A model generated the notes under the pieces. It did not search any database. It saw only the letters and a program-made list of their open reading frames with translations, and was not told the DNA's origin. This document shows, piece by piece, positions 1 to 9,585 of a stretch of DNA of 64,000 nt (its first letter is position 1; every line of letters begins with the position of its first letter). The stretch comes from Shinella sp. H4-D48 (GTDB lineage Bacteria; Pseudomonadota; Alphaproteobacteria; Rhizobiales; Rhizobiaceae), in the NCBI RefSeq assembly GCF_022637395.1, contig NZ_CP093337.1, positions 1-64,000 of the forward strand. Direction: 5' to 3'. The position numbers and the translations under genes are program-made.

Positions 1-2210
1 CGATCTTTGCCGTGGGCGACGAGAAACAGTCGATCTACTCCTTCCAGGGAGCGCGACCGGAACGGTTTGCCGAGGAGGGCCGCGCAGTCGCCCGACGCAC
101 GCAGCTGGCGGAAACCGCCTTCAGCCCGATCCGCCTGCTCCTGTCCTTCCGTTCCACGCGGGATGTGCTTTCGGCTGTCGACCAGGTGTTTCTCGACCCC
201 GCCAATGCGCGCGGCCTCACACCCGACGGCGGCGATATCGTGCATGCCTCCAATCGCGGGCGTGAACCGGGGGCCGTCGACGTCTGGAACGTGATCGCCG
301 CGCCGCCCGGCCTTGACGAAGAGGACTGGACCGCGCCCTTCGACGCGGTGGCCGAGGAAGCGCCGATCAACGTGCTGGCACGGCGCATTGCCGATACGCT
401 TGCCGGCTGGATCGGCAACGAGACGGTGACGGAAAAAGGCAAGGCGCGGCCCATGGCGCCCGGCGACATCATCGTGCTGGTGCGAAAGCGCGACGCCTTC
501 GTGAACGCGCTGACACGCACGTTGAAACAACGCCACGACCTGCCGGTGGCGGGTGCCGACCGGCTGGTGCTGACAAAGCACATCGCCGTGCAGGACCTGA
601 TGGCGCTGGGGCGGTTCGCCGTGCTGCCGCAGGATGATCTTTCGCTGGCCGCCCTTCTGAAAAGCCCGCTCTACGGGCTGGGCGAGGAGACGCTCTTCGA
701 GCTTGCCGCCCGGCGCGGCGAGAAAGAGGATCTCTGGGCGCGTCTGCGCAGCGCGGCCGCATCGGATGAACGCCTTGCGCCCATCGTCGTGCGGCTGGAG
801 CGGCTGATCGCCGATGCGGGCACGCAGTCCGTGCACGATTTCTATGCGCGCATCCTCGGGGCCGGCGGCGGGCGGCGGGCGTTCCTTGCGCGGCTCGGCG
901 TGGAAGCCGGAGAGATTATCGACGAATTCCTGACCTTCGCGCTGGAGCAGGAGGACAACGGCCTGCCAGGCCTGCAGGCCTTCGTTTCCACGCTGGAACT
1001 GGAGGCGCCGACCGTCAAGCGCGAGCAGGACAAGGCGCGCGGCGAAATCCGCATCATGACCGTGCATGCCGCCAAGGGGCTGGAGGCGCCGGTCGTCTTT
1101 CTCGTGGACGGCGGCGCCAAGCCCTTCAGCCACAGCCACATGCCGCAGCTGCGCTTTCTTTCCACCACCGATCCTGCCGGGGGCCTGCCGGCCTGGCTGC
1201 CGCTCAAGGATCTCGCCAACACGCTGACAGAGGTGGATGCGGATCGCATCAAGGACAGCGCCGAGGAGGAATATCGCCGTCTGCTCTATGTGGCGATGAC
1301 GCGCGCAGCAGACCGGCTGATCGTGTGTGGTTATCGCGGGCGGCAGGAAAACAAGGACACCTGGCACACGATGATCGCGACGGCACTCGCCGCCGACACG
1401 GAGCGTTGCGTGGAAACGACCTTCTCCACCCGCAGCGAAAGCTGGGAGGGATTGTCCTGGCGCGAGGCGGGAGCGGCGGCGATCGACGATGTGACGATGG
1501 CGAGCGTGGAGGAAAAGCCGGCCATCCCGCTTCCCGAGGCGCTTGCTAAACCACTGCCGCCGCAGACATCCCTGCCGAGGCCGCTCAGCCCTTCGGGCGT
1601 GGCTGCGGTGATCGAGACGGATGCGGCCGACCTGCTCGTGCCTTCCGCCCTGTTCGGCAAGGGCAAAGGCGGCGCACCCGGCGCAGGGCTTGCGCTGGAA
1701 CGCGGGCGCATCCTGCACCGCTTCCTCCAGGTCCTGCCGGGCTTCGACCCAATCGAGCGGCCGGCCGCGGCAAGACGTTATCTGGAGCGCGCCGCCGCCC
1801 ACTGGCCTGAAAGCGCGCGGGCTGGGCTCGTCGCGGCGGCGCATCATGTCATCGAGAACGAAAGTCTGCGTGCAATCTTTTCGCCCGCCGCGCGGGCGGA
1901 GGTCTCCATCATGGGCACGCTGACGCTCGGCAGCCGGGACTTCGCGGTGTCCGGGCGCATCGACCGCATGGTGGTGACGGAGAACGCGGTCGAGATCGTG
2001 GATTTCAAGACCAACCGCGTGCCGCCGGCGACTATCGAGGCCATTCCTTTCGAGCACCGGGCGCAGCTTGCCATCTACCGCGCGATCCTTGCGCCGCTCT
2101 ATCCCGGCCGGGTGATCCGCTGCGGGCTGATCTACACCGAGACGGCGAAAACCTTCTGGCTGGATGCGGCGCTGATGGAGGCGAGCCTTGCCGAACTCAC
2201 GGCAAAGTGA
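1..2210 (+). CDS. addA: Double-strand break repair helicase-nuclease AddA, 3' part
   Basis: Partial: the reading frame is already open at the window edge and ends at TGA 2208-2210, giving about 735 residues; the family is usually near 1,150-1,200, so the Walker A half is outside. Seen: UvrD-type motif III (GDEKQSIYSFQGA) at the very start, motif IV (SFRST), motif V (IMTVHAAKGLEAPVVF), motif VI (YVAMTRAADRL) and a C-terminal PD-(D/E)XK nuclease core (GRIDRM, then IVDFKTNR) preceded by a GRILHRFL helix. AddAB processes broken DNA ends for RecA loading; AddA carries the helicase and one nuclease. A GTG at 12 is internal, not a start, because the conserved motif begins before it. addB should lie just upstream. 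trxA follows 108 bases downstream. Confidence 0.96.
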   Translation, partial: IFAVGDEKQSIYSFQGARPERFAEEGRAVARRTQLAETAFSPIRLLLSFRSTRDVLSAVDQVFLDPANARGLTPDGGDIVHASNRGREPGAVDVWNVIAAPPGLDEEDWTAPFDAVAEEAPINVLARRIADTLAGWIGNETVTEKGKARPMAPGDIIVLVRKRDAFVNALTRTLKQRHDLPVAGADRLVLTKHIAVQDLMALGRFAVLPQDDLSLAALLKSPLYGLGEETLFELAARRGEKEDLWARLRSAAASDERLAPIVVRLERLIADAGTQSVHDFYARILGAGGGRRAFLARLGVEAGEIIDEFLTFALEQEDNGLPGLQAFVSTLELEAPTVKREQDKARGEIRIMTVHAAKGLEAPVVFLVDGGAKPFSHSHMPQLRFLSTTDPAGGLPAWLPLKDLANTLTEVDADRIKDSAEEEYRRLLYVAMTRAADRLIVCGYRGRQENKDTWHTMIATALAADTERCVETTFSTRSESWEGLSWREAGAAAIDDVTMASVEEKPAIPLPEALAKPLPPQTSLPRPLSPSGVAAVIETDAADLLVPSALFGKGKGGAPGAGLALERGRILHRFLQVLPGFDPIERPAAARRYLERAAAHWPESARAGLVAAAHHVIENESLRAIFSPAARAEVSIMGTLTLGSRDFAVSGRIDRMVVTENAVEIVDFKTNRVPPATIEAIPFEHRAQLAIYRAILAPLYPGRVIRCGLIYTETAKTFWLDAALMEASLAELTAK

Positions 2211-2318
2211 GATACGGGACAGGACGTTTCGCTCACGGTGCGACCCCTTGCGGGCTTGAAAACGCAGCCCGGCGGCATCACATCTTGTGCAACACTCACC
2301 ATTCAAGGAGCAGCCCTT

Positions 2319-2639
2319 ATGGCTACCGTTAAAGTCGACCAGTCCAATTTCGAAGCCGAAGTTCTGAAGTCCGCAGAGCCGGTCGTCGTGGATTTCTGGG
2401 CCGAATGGTGCGGCCCGTGCAAGATGATCGCGCCTGCGCTGGAAGAAATTTCGACGGAACTCGCCGGCAAGGTGAAGGTCGCCAAGCTCAACATCGACGA
2501 GAACCCGGAACTGGCCGCCCAGTTCGGCGTGCGCTCGATCCCGACGCTCGCCATGTTCAAGGGCGGCGAAGTGGCCGACATCAAGGTCGGTGCCGCACCG
2601 AAGACGGCCCTGTCGTCGTGGATTTCCGGCGCCGCCTGA
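2319..2639 (+). CDS. trxA: Thioredoxin 1
   Basis: Product of 106 residues, the normal length of a single-domain thioredoxin. The redox motif WCGPC is at residues 30-34 (Cys31 and Cys34), with the cis-proline loop RSIPTLAMF further on. It reduces protein disulfides in the cytoplasm, using electrons from thioredoxin reductase. The ATG at 2319 is chosen because AAGGAG lies at 2305-2310 with 8-base spacing; the frame stays open upstream to 2238, but that extension has no thioredoxin similarity. It is followed directly by a strong terminator and converges with folC. Confidence 0.97.
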   Translation: MATVKVDQSNFEAEVLKSAEPVVVDFWAEWCGPCKMIAPALEEISTELAGKVKVAKLNIDENPELAAQFGVRSIPTLAMFKGGEVADIKVGAAPKTALSSWISGAA

Positions 2640-2660
2640 TAGGCCCGACTGGTCCTAATG

Positions 2661-2690
2661 AAAAGCCCGGCTTGAAGCCGGGCTTTTTTG
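2661..2690 (+). terminator. Rho-independent terminator after trxA (bidirectional)
   Basis: Perfect 11-bp stem: AAAAGCCCGGC at 2661-2671 pairs with GCCGGGCTTTT at 2677-2687 around a TTGAA loop, then a T run. It starts 21 bases after the trxA stop. The A run on the left side makes it usable from the minus strand for folC, whose stop is at 2694. Confidence 0.92.
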
Positions 2691-2693
2691 TTG

Positions 2694-4037
2694 TCAGGTC
2701 GGGGGCGTGCCGTTGTCGGCAAGTACATCGCCGACAAGATAGAGCGAACCTCCGATCAGGATGCGCGGCGGCACCGAATCCTGAGCCGTGATGCGCACGA
2801 TCTCAACCAGCGCCTCGCCCACCGTCGCGAGCGGCGCGGCCTCAAGGCCCGCCCGCGCGGCATCCTCGGCGAGTGCGGCGGGGTCGAGCCCGGCATCGGA
2901 GCCGCGGATCGGCACGGTGAAGACCCGCTCGGCAAGGCCGCGGAACGGCTCGAAATAGCCGACGGGATCCTTGGTGTTGATCATGCCCGTGATGAGGAAG
3001 AGCGGACGCGCCTCGCGCTCCTCGAAATTCGCCATTGTCTCGGCAATGACCTGTCCGGCACCGGGATTGTGACCGCCATCGACCCAGATCTCGCTTGCGG
3101 GCGGGGCGAGGCGCAAGAGCGCGCCGTCGGGGAGCCTTTGCAGACGGCCCGGCCATTCGACGCGTGACAGCCCCGTCTCGATCGCCGGCTCGCCAACGGC
3201 GAAACCCGCCGCCTTGACAGCGCGGATGGCGGCGGCGGCATTGGCATATTGGTGTCGGCCCGGCAGGCGCGGCAGGGGCAGATCGGCAAGGCCGAATTCG
3301 TCCTGATAGACGAGGCGGCCGAATTCCTCATGGGCAAGAAAGTCCTGGCCGTAGACGGCGTGCGGGCATCCGAGCCGCTCGGCGGTCTCGATCAGCACGT
3401 CGCGAGCCGCCTCTTCCGACTGGTAGCCGATGACGACGGGCACGCCGCGCTTCATGATGCCGGCCTTTTCGGCGGCGATGAGTTCGACCCGGTCGCCGAG
3501 ATAGGCCTGATGATCCAGCGAGATCGGCATGATGACGCATGCGGCGGGTCGCGGAATGACATTCGTGGCATCGAAGCGTCCGCCAAGGCCGACCTCGATG
3601 ATGGCCACATCCGCCGGATGCTCGGCAAACAGCAGGAAGGTGACGGCCGTCAGGATTTCGAAAACGGTGATCTTCTCGCCACCATTGGCATCCGCCACAC
3701 GGCGCACCGCATCAGCGAGAACCGCGTCCTCCACGAACTGCCCTCGACCGCCGGCGACGCCAAGACGATAGCGCTCGTGCCAGTTGACGAGATGGGGCGA
3801 GGTGTGGACGTGGACGCTGAGGCCCTGAGCCTCGAGGATCGCACGACAGAACGCCGTAACCGATCCCTTGCCATTGGTGCCGGCCACATGGATGACCGGC
3901 GGCAGTTTCAGGTGCGGATTGTCAAGCGCCGCGAGAAGCCGCGTGATGCGGTCCAACGAAAGGTCGAAGCCCTTGGGGTGAAGACCGAGAAGCTTCTCGA
4001 TCTCCAGCGCCGCTTCGCTTACCGCGACGCCCGTCAT
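2694..4037 (-). CDS. folC: Bifunctional dihydrofolate / folylpolyglutamate synthase
   Basis: 447 residues, Mur-ligase superfamily. The P-loop GTNGKGS is at residues 53-59, followed by the HTSPHL segment and KAGIMK. The enzyme adds glutamate to dihydropteroate and to reduced folates in an ATP-dependent ligation in the cytosol. ATG at 4037 lies one base after the accD stop, so it is the last gene of a trpF-trpB-trpA-accD-folC transcription unit, an order common in Rhizobiales. It ends against the trxA terminator. Length and motifs are complete. Confidence 0.96.
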   Translation of the reverse strand: MTGVAVSEAALEIEKLLGLHPKGFDLSLDRITRLLAALDNPHLKLPPVIHVAGTNGKGSVTAFCRAILEAQGLSVHVHTSPHLVNWHERYRLGVAGGRGQFVEDAVLADAVRRVADANGGEKITVFEILTAVTFLLFAEHPADVAIIEVGLGGRFDATNVIPRPAACVIMPISLDHQAYLGDRVELIAAEKAGIMKRGVPVVIGYQSEEAARDVLIETAERLGCPHAVYGQDFLAHEEFGRLVYQDEFGLADLPLPRLPGRHQYANAAAAIRAVKAAGFAVGEPAIETGLSRVEWPGRLQRLPDGALLRLAPPASEIWVDGGHNPGAGQVIAETMANFEEREARPLFLITGMINTKDPVGYFEPFRGLAERVFTVPIRGSDAGLDPAALAEDAARAGLEAAPLATVGEALVEIVRITAQDSVPPRILIGGSLYLVGDVLADNGTPPT

Positions 4038-4038
4038 A

Positions 4039-4947
4039 TCACTGCGCCGCGATGGCGACAGCGCCGGTTTCCACCACCGGCGCGGACGCGGCCGGCTTCT
4101 TCATCAGGATCTTCAGAAGGCGGGCGAGTGTCGCGGGAATATCGTGACGCTTCACGACCATGTCGACCATGCCGTGCTCGAGAAGATATTCCGACGTCTG
4201 GAAACCCTCGGGCAGCTTTTCGCGGATGGTCTGCTCGATGACGCGCTTGCCGGCAAAGCAGATTTCAGCGCCAGGCTCCGCGAGGTGGATATCACCCAGC
4301 ATGGCATAGGAGGCCGTCACGCCGCCGGTTGTCGGGTTGGTGAGTACGACGATGTAAGGCAGGCCGGCTTCCTTGAGCATTTCCACGGCAACCGTGGTGC
4401 GCGGAAGCTGCATCAGCGAGAGGATACCTTCCTGCATGCGCGCGCCGCCGGAGGCGGGGAACATGACGAGCGGGCATTTTTCGGCGATGGCGCGCTCGAA
4501 AGCCTTGATGATGGCCTCGCCCGCGGCGATGCCGAGCGAGCCGCCCATGAAGCTGAACTCATGCACGACAGCGACGAGCTTGACGCCGCGCACCTTTCCG
4601 ACACCGGCAAGGATCGTGTCCTCAAGGTCGGTCTTGATGCGGCTGTCTTTCAGGCGATCGATGTACTTCTTGGAATCGCGGAATTTCAGCGGATCCTGGG
4701 CCACCTTCGGCTGCTGCAGGGATTCGAAGACGCCATCGTCGAACAGGTCCTTGAGACGGGCTTTCGCCGGCATCTTCATGTGGTAGCCCGAAGCCGGGAT
4801 GACCCACTTGTTTTCCTCGAGATCGCGATGGAACACCATCTCGCCGGTTTCCGGGCACTTGATCCAGAGATTTTCCGGCACATCCCGGTCAGGGCGGCCG
4901 AGCATCGAGTTGATCTTCGGCCGAACGTAATTCGTGATCCAGTTCAC
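4039..4947 (-). CDS. accD: Acetyl-CoA carboxylase carboxyltransferase subunit beta
   Basis: 302 residues, crotonase-like carboxyltransferase fold; [13 protein letters not shown] and [12 protein letters not shown] are the recognisable acyl-CoA and carboxybiotin binding segments. With AccA it moves the carboxyl group from biotinyl-AccB to acetyl-CoA, giving malonyl-CoA. Odd: the N-terminal zinc ribbon of the E. coli enzyme (four Cys) is reduced to a single Cys31; the other positions align to Thr34, Ile50 and Ser53, although the surrounding residues ([16 protein letters not shown]) are conserved. This subunit therefore should not bind zinc in the usual way. It sits between trpA (90-base gap) and folC (1-base gap). 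Confidence 0.97.
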   Translation of the reverse strand: MNWITNYVRPKINSMLGRPDRDVPENLWIKCPETGEMVFHRDLEENKWVIPASGYHMKMPAKARLKDLFDDGVFESLQQPKVAQDPLKFRDSKKYIDRLKDSRIKTDLEDTILAGVGKVRGVKLVAVVHEFSFMGGSLGIAAGEAIIKAFERAIAEKCPLVMFPASGGARMQEGILSLMQLPRTTVAVEMLKEAGLPYIVVLTNPTTGGVTASYAMLGDIHLAEPGAEICFAGKRVIEQTIREKLPEGFQTSEYLLEHGMVDMVVKRHDIPATLARLLKILMKKPAASAPVVETGAVAIAAQ

Positions 4948-5037
4948 GGTCTAGACTCCCGTTAATCTGCGCAATTCCGGATAGAAAACCGCTTCACACT
5001 TTTCCTGGAATTGCTTTTCCGATCCCATGTGGGAATT

Positions 5038-5877
5038 TTACTCCGCCGCCGCAAGGCGCGACGCGCGCACGCCCGATGCGAGGCTCCTGACGAGCGTCTC
5101 GACACCGGGAACGGTGGCCGCGCTCGCCTTGCCGTCCGCCGTCAGGCTGGACGCGATCTGGTTGACGATGGTGGTGCCGACGACGACGCCATCCGCCGAA
5201 GCGCCGATGGCGCGGGCATGTTCGGCCGTCTTGACGCCGAAGCCGACGCAGACCGGCAGGTTGGTATGCGCCTTGATGCGGCCGACCGCATCGCCGATCA
5301 GCGACGGGTCCGGCAAGGCTGAACCGGTGATGCCGTTCATCGAGACATAATAGACGAAGCCCGACGTGTTTTTCAGAACGGTCGGCAGGCGCTTCTCATC
5401 CGTCGTCGGCGTGGCCAGGCGGATGAAGTTGATGCCGCGCGCCAGCGCCGGGATGCACAGCTCGTCGTCCATTTCCGGCGGCAGGTCCACGACGATAAGG
5501 CCGTCGATGCCGGCTTCCACGGCGTCATCGAGGAAGCGCTCGACGCCGTAGATATAGATGGGGTTGTAGTAACCCATCATGACGATCGGCGTCGCATCGT
5601 CCTCGCGACGGAAATCACGCGCCATCTGGATGGTCTTGGCGAGCGTCTGGCCCGCCTTCAGCGCGCGCTGGCCGGCCACCTGGATCGCCGGGCCGTCGGC
5701 CATCGGATCGGAGAACGGCATGCCCAGTTCGATGACGTCGGAGCCTGCCTTCGGCAGTGCCTTCATGATCTCCAGTGAGCTCGCATAATCCGGATCGCCG
5801 CCCATGAAATAGGTGACGAGCGCGGGGCGGCCTTCGGCCGCGAGATCCGCAAAACGTTTGTCCATGCGTGCGGTCAT
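5038..5877 (-). CDS. trpA: Tryptophan synthase alpha chain
   Basis: 279 residues, TIM barrel. Catalytic Glu50 lies in [16 protein letters not shown] and catalytic Asp61 closes that stretch; the phosphate-binding loop appears as VGFGVKT and [11 protein letters not shown]. It cleaves indole-3-glycerol phosphate to indole and glyceraldehyde 3-phosphate and passes indole to TrpB. ATG at 5877 is one base after the trpB stop, so the two subunits are almost certainly co-translated. No truncation is visible. Confidence 0.97.
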   Translation of the reverse strand: MTARMDKRFADLAAEGRPALVTYFMGGDPDYASSLEIMKALPKAGSDVIELGMPFSDPMADGPAIQVAGQRALKAGQTLAKTIQMARDFRREDDATPIVMMGYYNPIYIYGVERFLDDAVEAGIDGLIVVDLPPEMDDELCIPALARGINFIRLATPTTDEKRLPTVLKNTSGFVYYVSMNGITGSALPDPSLIGDAVGRIKAHTNLPVCVGFGVKTAEHARAIGASADGVVVGTTIVNQIASSLTADGKASAATVPGVETLVRSLASGVRASRLAAAE

Positions 5878-5878
5878 C

Positions 5879-7099
5879 TTAGAGCTCCATGCCGAGGATC
5901 TTGCCGACGGTGAAGATATCCTTGTCGCCGCGGCCCGAGAGGTTCATCAGAATGATCTGGTCCTTGCCCATCTTCGGGGCGCGCTTGATCACCTCGGCGA
6001 TGGCATGGCTCGGCTCCAGCGCGGGAATGATGCCTTCGAGCTTGGTCAGCAGCTGGAAAGCCTCCAGCGCCTCGTCATCCATGATCGGCACATATTCGGC
6101 ACGGCCGATATCGTGCAGCCAGGCATGTTCCGGACCGATGCCGGGATAATCGAGGCCGGCCGAAATGGAATGGCCTTCCTTGATCTGGCCGTCCTCGTCC
6201 TGCAGCAGATAGGTGCGGTTGCCGTGCAGCACGCCCGGGGAACCCGCGGTCAGCGATGCGCAATGCTCCTCGCCCTCGAGCCCCCGACCGCCGGCCTCGA
6301 CACCGACGATCTGCACGTCCTTGTCATCCAGGAACGGATGGAAAATGCCGATGGCGTTCGAACCGCCGCCGACGGCAGCGATCACCATATCCGGCAGGCG
6401 GCCTTCGGCGGCGAGGATCTGTTCGCGCGCCTCCGTGCCGATGACCGACTGGAAATCGCGCACCAGCTCCGGATAGGGATGCGGGCCGGCCGCTGTGCCG
6501 ATGAGGTAATAGGTGTCGTCGACATTGGTGACCCAGTCGCGCAGCGCCTCGTTCATGGCGTCCTTCAGCGTGCCGCTGCCGGCAGTGACGGGCTTCACCT
6601 CGGCACCGAGCAGCTTCATGCGGAAGACGTTCGGCGCCTGACGCTCGACATCGGTCGCGCCCATATAGACGACGCAGGGCAGGCCGAAGCGCGCGGCGAC
6701 CGTGGCGGAGGCCACGCCGTGCTGGCCGGCACCCGTTTCGGCGATGATGCGCGTCTTGCCCATACGCTTGGCAAGCAGGATCTGGCCGATACAGTTGTTG
6801 ATCTTGTGCGAGCCGGTGTGGTTCAGCTCCTCGCGCTTGAAGTAGATCTTCGCGCCGCCGAGATGCTGCGTCAGGCGCTCGGCATAATAGAGCGGGCTCG
6901 GACGGCCGATGTAATGGGCGCCGAGGTCCTTGAGTTCGGCCTGAAAGGCCGGATCGGTCTTGGCCTTGTTCCACTCGTCCTGGAGATCGAGGATCAGCGG
7001 CATCAGGGTTTCGGCAACGAAACGGCCGCCGAAGATTCCGAAGCGTCCGTCTTCATCCGGACCCTCGCGGAACGAATTCAGGTTGGGTGACTGGTTCAC
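5879..7099 (-). CDS. trpB: Tryptophan synthase beta chain
   Basis: 406 residues, PLP-dependent fold type II. The PLP lysine is Lys99 in [11 protein letters not shown]; the glycine-rich phosphate site [10 protein letters not shown] is present. It condenses indole with serine to tryptophan. The start is taken as GTG at 7099, which overlaps the trpF stop as GTGA (7099-7096), the usual mark of translational coupling; the N-terminus [20 protein letters not shown] fits the rhizobial family. The downstream neighbour is trpA. Confidence 0.96.
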   Translation of the reverse strand: MNQSPNLNSFREGPDEDGRFGIFGGRFVAETLMPLILDLQDEWNKAKTDPAFQAELKDLGAHYIGRPSPLYYAERLTQHLGGAKIYFKREELNHTGSHKINNCIGQILLAKRMGKTRIIAETGAGQHGVASATVAARFGLPCVVYMGATDVERQAPNVFRMKLLGAEVKPVTAGSGTLKDAMNEALRDWVTNVDDTYYLIGTAAGPHPYPELVRDFQSVIGTEAREQILAAEGRLPDMVIAAVGGGSNAIGIFHPFLDDKDVQIVGVEAGGRGLEGEEHCASLTAGSPGVLHGNRTYLLQDEDGQIKEGHSISAGLDYPGIGPEHAWLHDIGRAEYVPIMDDEALEAFQLLTKLEGIIPALEPSHAIAEVIKRAPKMGKDQIILMNLSGRGDKDIFTVGKILGMEL

Positions 7100-7770
7100 T
7101 TGCCTCTCCCTGCGACGGCGGTTTCGCTTTGCGCGTTTCGTGCCGCTTCAAAAAACGCTTCGATCAGGCCGAGATCCTTGACGCCGGGCGCACTCTCGAC
7201 GCCTGAACTGGCGTCGATGCCGGGCGCGCCGGTCAGCTGGATCGCCTCGGCGAGGTTATCCTTGTTCAGCCCACCCGAAAGCATGTAATCGACGCTTCCG
7301 TCAAGCAAATGCATGAGGTTCCAGTCGAAGGAAACCCCGTTGCCGCCCGGAAGCTCAGAGCCTGCCGGCGGCTTGGCATCGAAGAGGAACCGGTCGGCGA
7401 TGCCGATATAGGGATCGATCTTCCTGAGGTCGTCTGCTTCGCGCACCGAAAAGGCCTTGATGACAGGCAGGCCATAGACCGCCTTGACGGTGAGAACCCG
7501 TTCCGGGCTCTCCTTGCCGTGCAGCTGGAGAATATCAGGCGAAAGCTGGTCGACGATCTCGTCCAGCGTATCGCTGTCGGCATCGACCGTCACCGCGACG
7601 ATCTTCACACGGCCGCGCACGCGATCGGCAAGACGGCCGGCATCGGCCGGCTCGATGTTGCGCGGGCTCTTGGGAAAGAAGATGAAGCCGATATGGGTCG
7701 CGCCGAGCGCCACCGCCTTGTCGACGGCCTCCTCGGTCTTCAAACCGCAGATCTTGATATCGAGTGTCAT
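7096..7770 (-). CDS. trpF: Phosphoribosylanthranilate isomerase
   Basis: 224 residues, TIM barrel. The catalytic Cys8 sits in IKICGLK and the C-terminal phosphate-binding region reads [10 protein letters not shown] with GIDASSGVE. It converts phosphoribosylanthranilate to CdRP in tryptophan synthesis. The frame stays open to 8136, but that extension has no TrpF features and would run through the divergent small gene at 7900, so ATG 7770 is used. First gene of the trpF-trpB-trpA-accD-folC unit; 129 bases separate it from the divergent gene. I saw no leader peptide rich in Trp codons in that gap. Confidence 0.95.
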   Translation of the reverse strand: MTLDIKICGLKTEEAVDKAVALGATHIGFIFFPKSPRNIEPADAGRLADRVRGRVKIVAVTVDADSDTLDEIVDQLSPDILQLHGKESPERVLTVKAVYGLPVIKAFSVREADDLRKIDPYIGIADRFLFDAKPPAGSELPGGNGVSFDWNLMHLLDGSVDYMLSGGLNKDNLAEAIQLTGAPGIDASSGVESAPGVKDLGLIEAFFEAARNAQSETAVAGRGK

Positions 7771-7899
7771 GGGGGACGAAGTCGCACGAATCACCGGAAG
7801 AGTCGAGCCGAAAGACGGCGGCAATAGGGCTTGCTGCGACGCCCTTGTACGCCGCGTTGCCGGGCCCATATGGAAGGAAACGAACGACCGGAGACCATC

Positions 7900-8094
7900 A
7901 TGCGGCTCATCATTGCCATCCTCCTGCCCTTTCTCGCGTTTTTCACCATCGGACGGCCGATTGCCGGCATCATCTGCCTCATCTTGCAAGTAACGCTGAT
8001 CGGCTGGCTGCCGGCCGCGATCTGGGCAGTCTATGCACTTGGCCAGTACAACACCGACAGGAAGATCAGCGAAGCGCTGGGCAACCGGCGCTAG
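7900..8094 (+). CDS. YqaE/Pmp3-family small membrane protein
   Basis: 64 residues with two predicted membrane helices (about 3-16 and 21-47) joined by a short turn, FTIGRPIAGIICLILQ, and a polar tail ending SEALGNRR. This is the architecture of the UPF0057/Pmp3 proteins, linked in other organisms to membrane potential and salt or cold stress; that role here is by family only. ATG 7900 has GGAG at 7890-7893 with 6-base spacing. It stands alone between trpF (divergent) and the metalloprotease gene (convergent). Confidence 0.8.
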   Translation: MRLIIAILLPFLAFFTIGRPIAGIICLILQVTLIGWLPAAIWAVYALGQYNTDRKISEALGNRR

Positions 8095-8116
8095 TCTTGT
8101 CCGGCATCGGGCCGGA

Positions 8117-8878
8117 TCAGCCGAAATCGACCGCATGCAGGAGGCTGCCGTTGCGCTTCAGCCAGCGCTTGGCCTCCTCCGTCGCGGGGCAGAGCCTTTC
8201 GCACAGCGCCCAGAAGGCCGAACTGTGGTTCATCTCCTCTAGATGCGCGACCTCGTGGGCGGCGAGATAATCGATGACATGGGGCGGCGCCATGGCGATG
8301 CGCCAGGAGAAGCTGAGCGCGCCATCCGCCGAGCAGGAGCCCCAGCGGCTGCGGGTATCGCGCAGCGTCATCGACTTCACCTTGCGCCCGATGCGGCCGG
8401 CATGGACGGCGACCAGCCGGTCGAGATCCAGCCGCGCCTCCTTCTTCAGGAAATCGCAGATACGGCGGGGAATGCTTTCCTCCATGCCGCCGACACGCAG
8501 CACCGCCTCGTCGTCCACCACCACCGCTTCCGTGATCCCGCGCAGGCGGCCCGTCGCCTCGATGCGGTGGGACACGCCGCGGATCATGACATAGCCGCCA
8601 TCGGCCAGTTCGTTCGTCGTGCGGAACCTGGCAAGCTTCGTCATCAGCCAGCCCTGGTGACGATCGAGAAAATCCCTGATGTCGCGCTCTGCGATGCCCG
8701 AGGGCACCGTCATGCGCAGTGCCCGGCCGCCCGGTTCGATGCGGAGCGTCAGGCGTGTCGCGCGCAAGTCCCGCCGTATGGTGAGCGGCAGCTGGCGACC
8801 ATTGACGTCGATCTCGCGCCGCTCCGGCGGAGGCGGTGACTTCAGGGCCTTTCTGGGCTTGCGGAACGAGGGAAGCAT
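8117..8878 (-). CDS. YgjP-like (DUF45) metal-dependent hydrolase
   Basis: 253 residues. The zinc site HEVAH is at 208-212 with a third ligand candidate His218 in EEMNHSSAFW, and the family motif SRWGSCS is at 177-183. This matches the YgjP/WLM-like M48-related metallopeptidases of unknown substrate. No signal peptide or membrane helix is evident, so it is probably cytosolic. It converges on the small membrane gene (22-base gap). Function beyond a metal-dependent hydrolase is not supported. Confidence 0.85.
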   Translation of the reverse strand: MLPSFRKPRKALKSPPPPERREIDVNGRQLPLTIRRDLRATRLTLRIEPGGRALRMTVPSGIAERDIRDFLDRHQGWLMTKLARFRTTNELADGGYVMIRGVSHRIEATGRLRGITEAVVVDDEAVLRVGGMEESIPRRICDFLKKEARLDLDRLVAVHAGRIGRKVKSMTLRDTRSRWGSCSADGALSFSWRIAMAPPHVIDYLAAHEVAHLEEMNHSSAFWALCERLCPATEEAKRWLKRNGSLLHAVDFG

Positions 8879-8921
8879 GTTGCTCTTCTTAGCCGATTCG
8901 AGACCGTCTGAAACGGCCCAA

Positions 8922-8949
8922 CAAAAAACCGGCGCTCGCGGCGCCGGTT
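8922..8949 (-). terminator. Terminator after the DUF2852 gene
   Basis: AACCGGCGC at 8927-8935 pairs perfectly with GCGCCGGTT at 8941-8949 around a TCGCG loop. On the minus strand it is followed by a T run (forward A run at 8922-8928). It lies about 75 bases beyond the DUF2852 stop and before the metalloprotease gene, so the two are likely separate transcripts. Confidence 0.8.
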
Positions 8950-9022
8950 GATTTCAGTGCTTGTCTAGTCTCCGCCGGCATGGCCGGGATTAACCCGACC
9001 ACGACCATAGAGCCAAGGCGAC

Positions 9023-9457
9023 TTACGTTGCCGGAAAACCGGGCACGTCGCCTTTGCCTTCGCTGCGGCGTTCGCGCATGAAGCGGTCGAACTCTTCCTG
9101 GTCCTTGGCGCGGCGAAGCTCGCGGACGTAGGAATCGAACTCTTCACGCATCTCGTCGAGCTTGCGGCGTTCCTCGTCGAGGCGCGACAGTTCGGCGTCG
9201 CGCCAGTCGTCGAAGGCGACATTGCCGGTGGCGCGGCGGAAGGCAGGGCCCTTGCCGCGGCCGAAGGCGCTGCGGCAGGAGGCGAACATGCCATCGACGG
9301 TATCATTGGCGTCCTTCCTGAAGGACTTCAGGCGGTCGCCGAAGATGATGTAGGCCAGCATGGCAAGGCCGAACGGCCAGAACACCACGAAGCCGAGCAC
9401 CATCAGGGCGATGGTCGCGGGGGTCCAGTCGGGACGGATCAGGGCTGACTGATTCAT
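9023..9457 (-). CDS. DUF2852 membrane protein
   Basis: 144 residues. One hydrophobic segment at about 13-36 (ATIALMVLGFVVFWPFGLAM) is followed by a charged region, FGDRLKSFRKD, a middle part rich in Gly and Arg, and a strongly predicted coiled coil at about 88-130 (repeated Glu/Arg/Leu). The layout matches the Rhizobiales family DUF2852, of unknown role. ATG 9457 is preferred over TTG 9463 because AGGAAG sits 7 bases upstream of the ATG but too close to the TTG. A perfect inverted repeat lies 22 bases upstream in the leader. Confidence 0.85.
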   Translation of the reverse strand: MNQSALIRPDWTPATIALMVLGFVVFWPFGLAMLAYIIFGDRLKSFRKDANDTVDGMFASCRSAFGRGKGPAFRRATGNVAFDDWRDAELSRLDEERRKLDEMREEFDSYVRELRRAKDQEEFDRFMRERRSEGKGDVPGFPAT

Positions 9458-9478
9458 GTGCAATCTTCCTCACGATCG

Positions 9479-9501
9479 CCGGAAACCACCTCGGTTTCCG
9501 G
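9479..9501 (-). other. Inverted repeat in the leader of the DUF2852 gene
   Basis: CCGGAAACC at 9479-9487 and GGTTTCCGG at 9493-9501 form a perfect 9-bp stem with the 5-base loop ACCTC. It lies 22 bases upstream of the DUF2852 start, ahead of the ribosome-binding site, and has no T run. It could be an operator dyad or an RNA hairpin; the sequence does not decide. Confidence 0.5.
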
Positions 9502-9585
9502 TGAATCCGATGTGGTTAGACCGCCGGTCGCGTTCAAGACGGCACAAGGTTAATTCGGGCAAGTGCCTGTAAACGGCCCGAAAAA

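Noticed and set aside
7771-8136. N-terminal extension of trpF
   Set aside because: No similarity to the family, overlaps the divergent small gene and its ribosome site.
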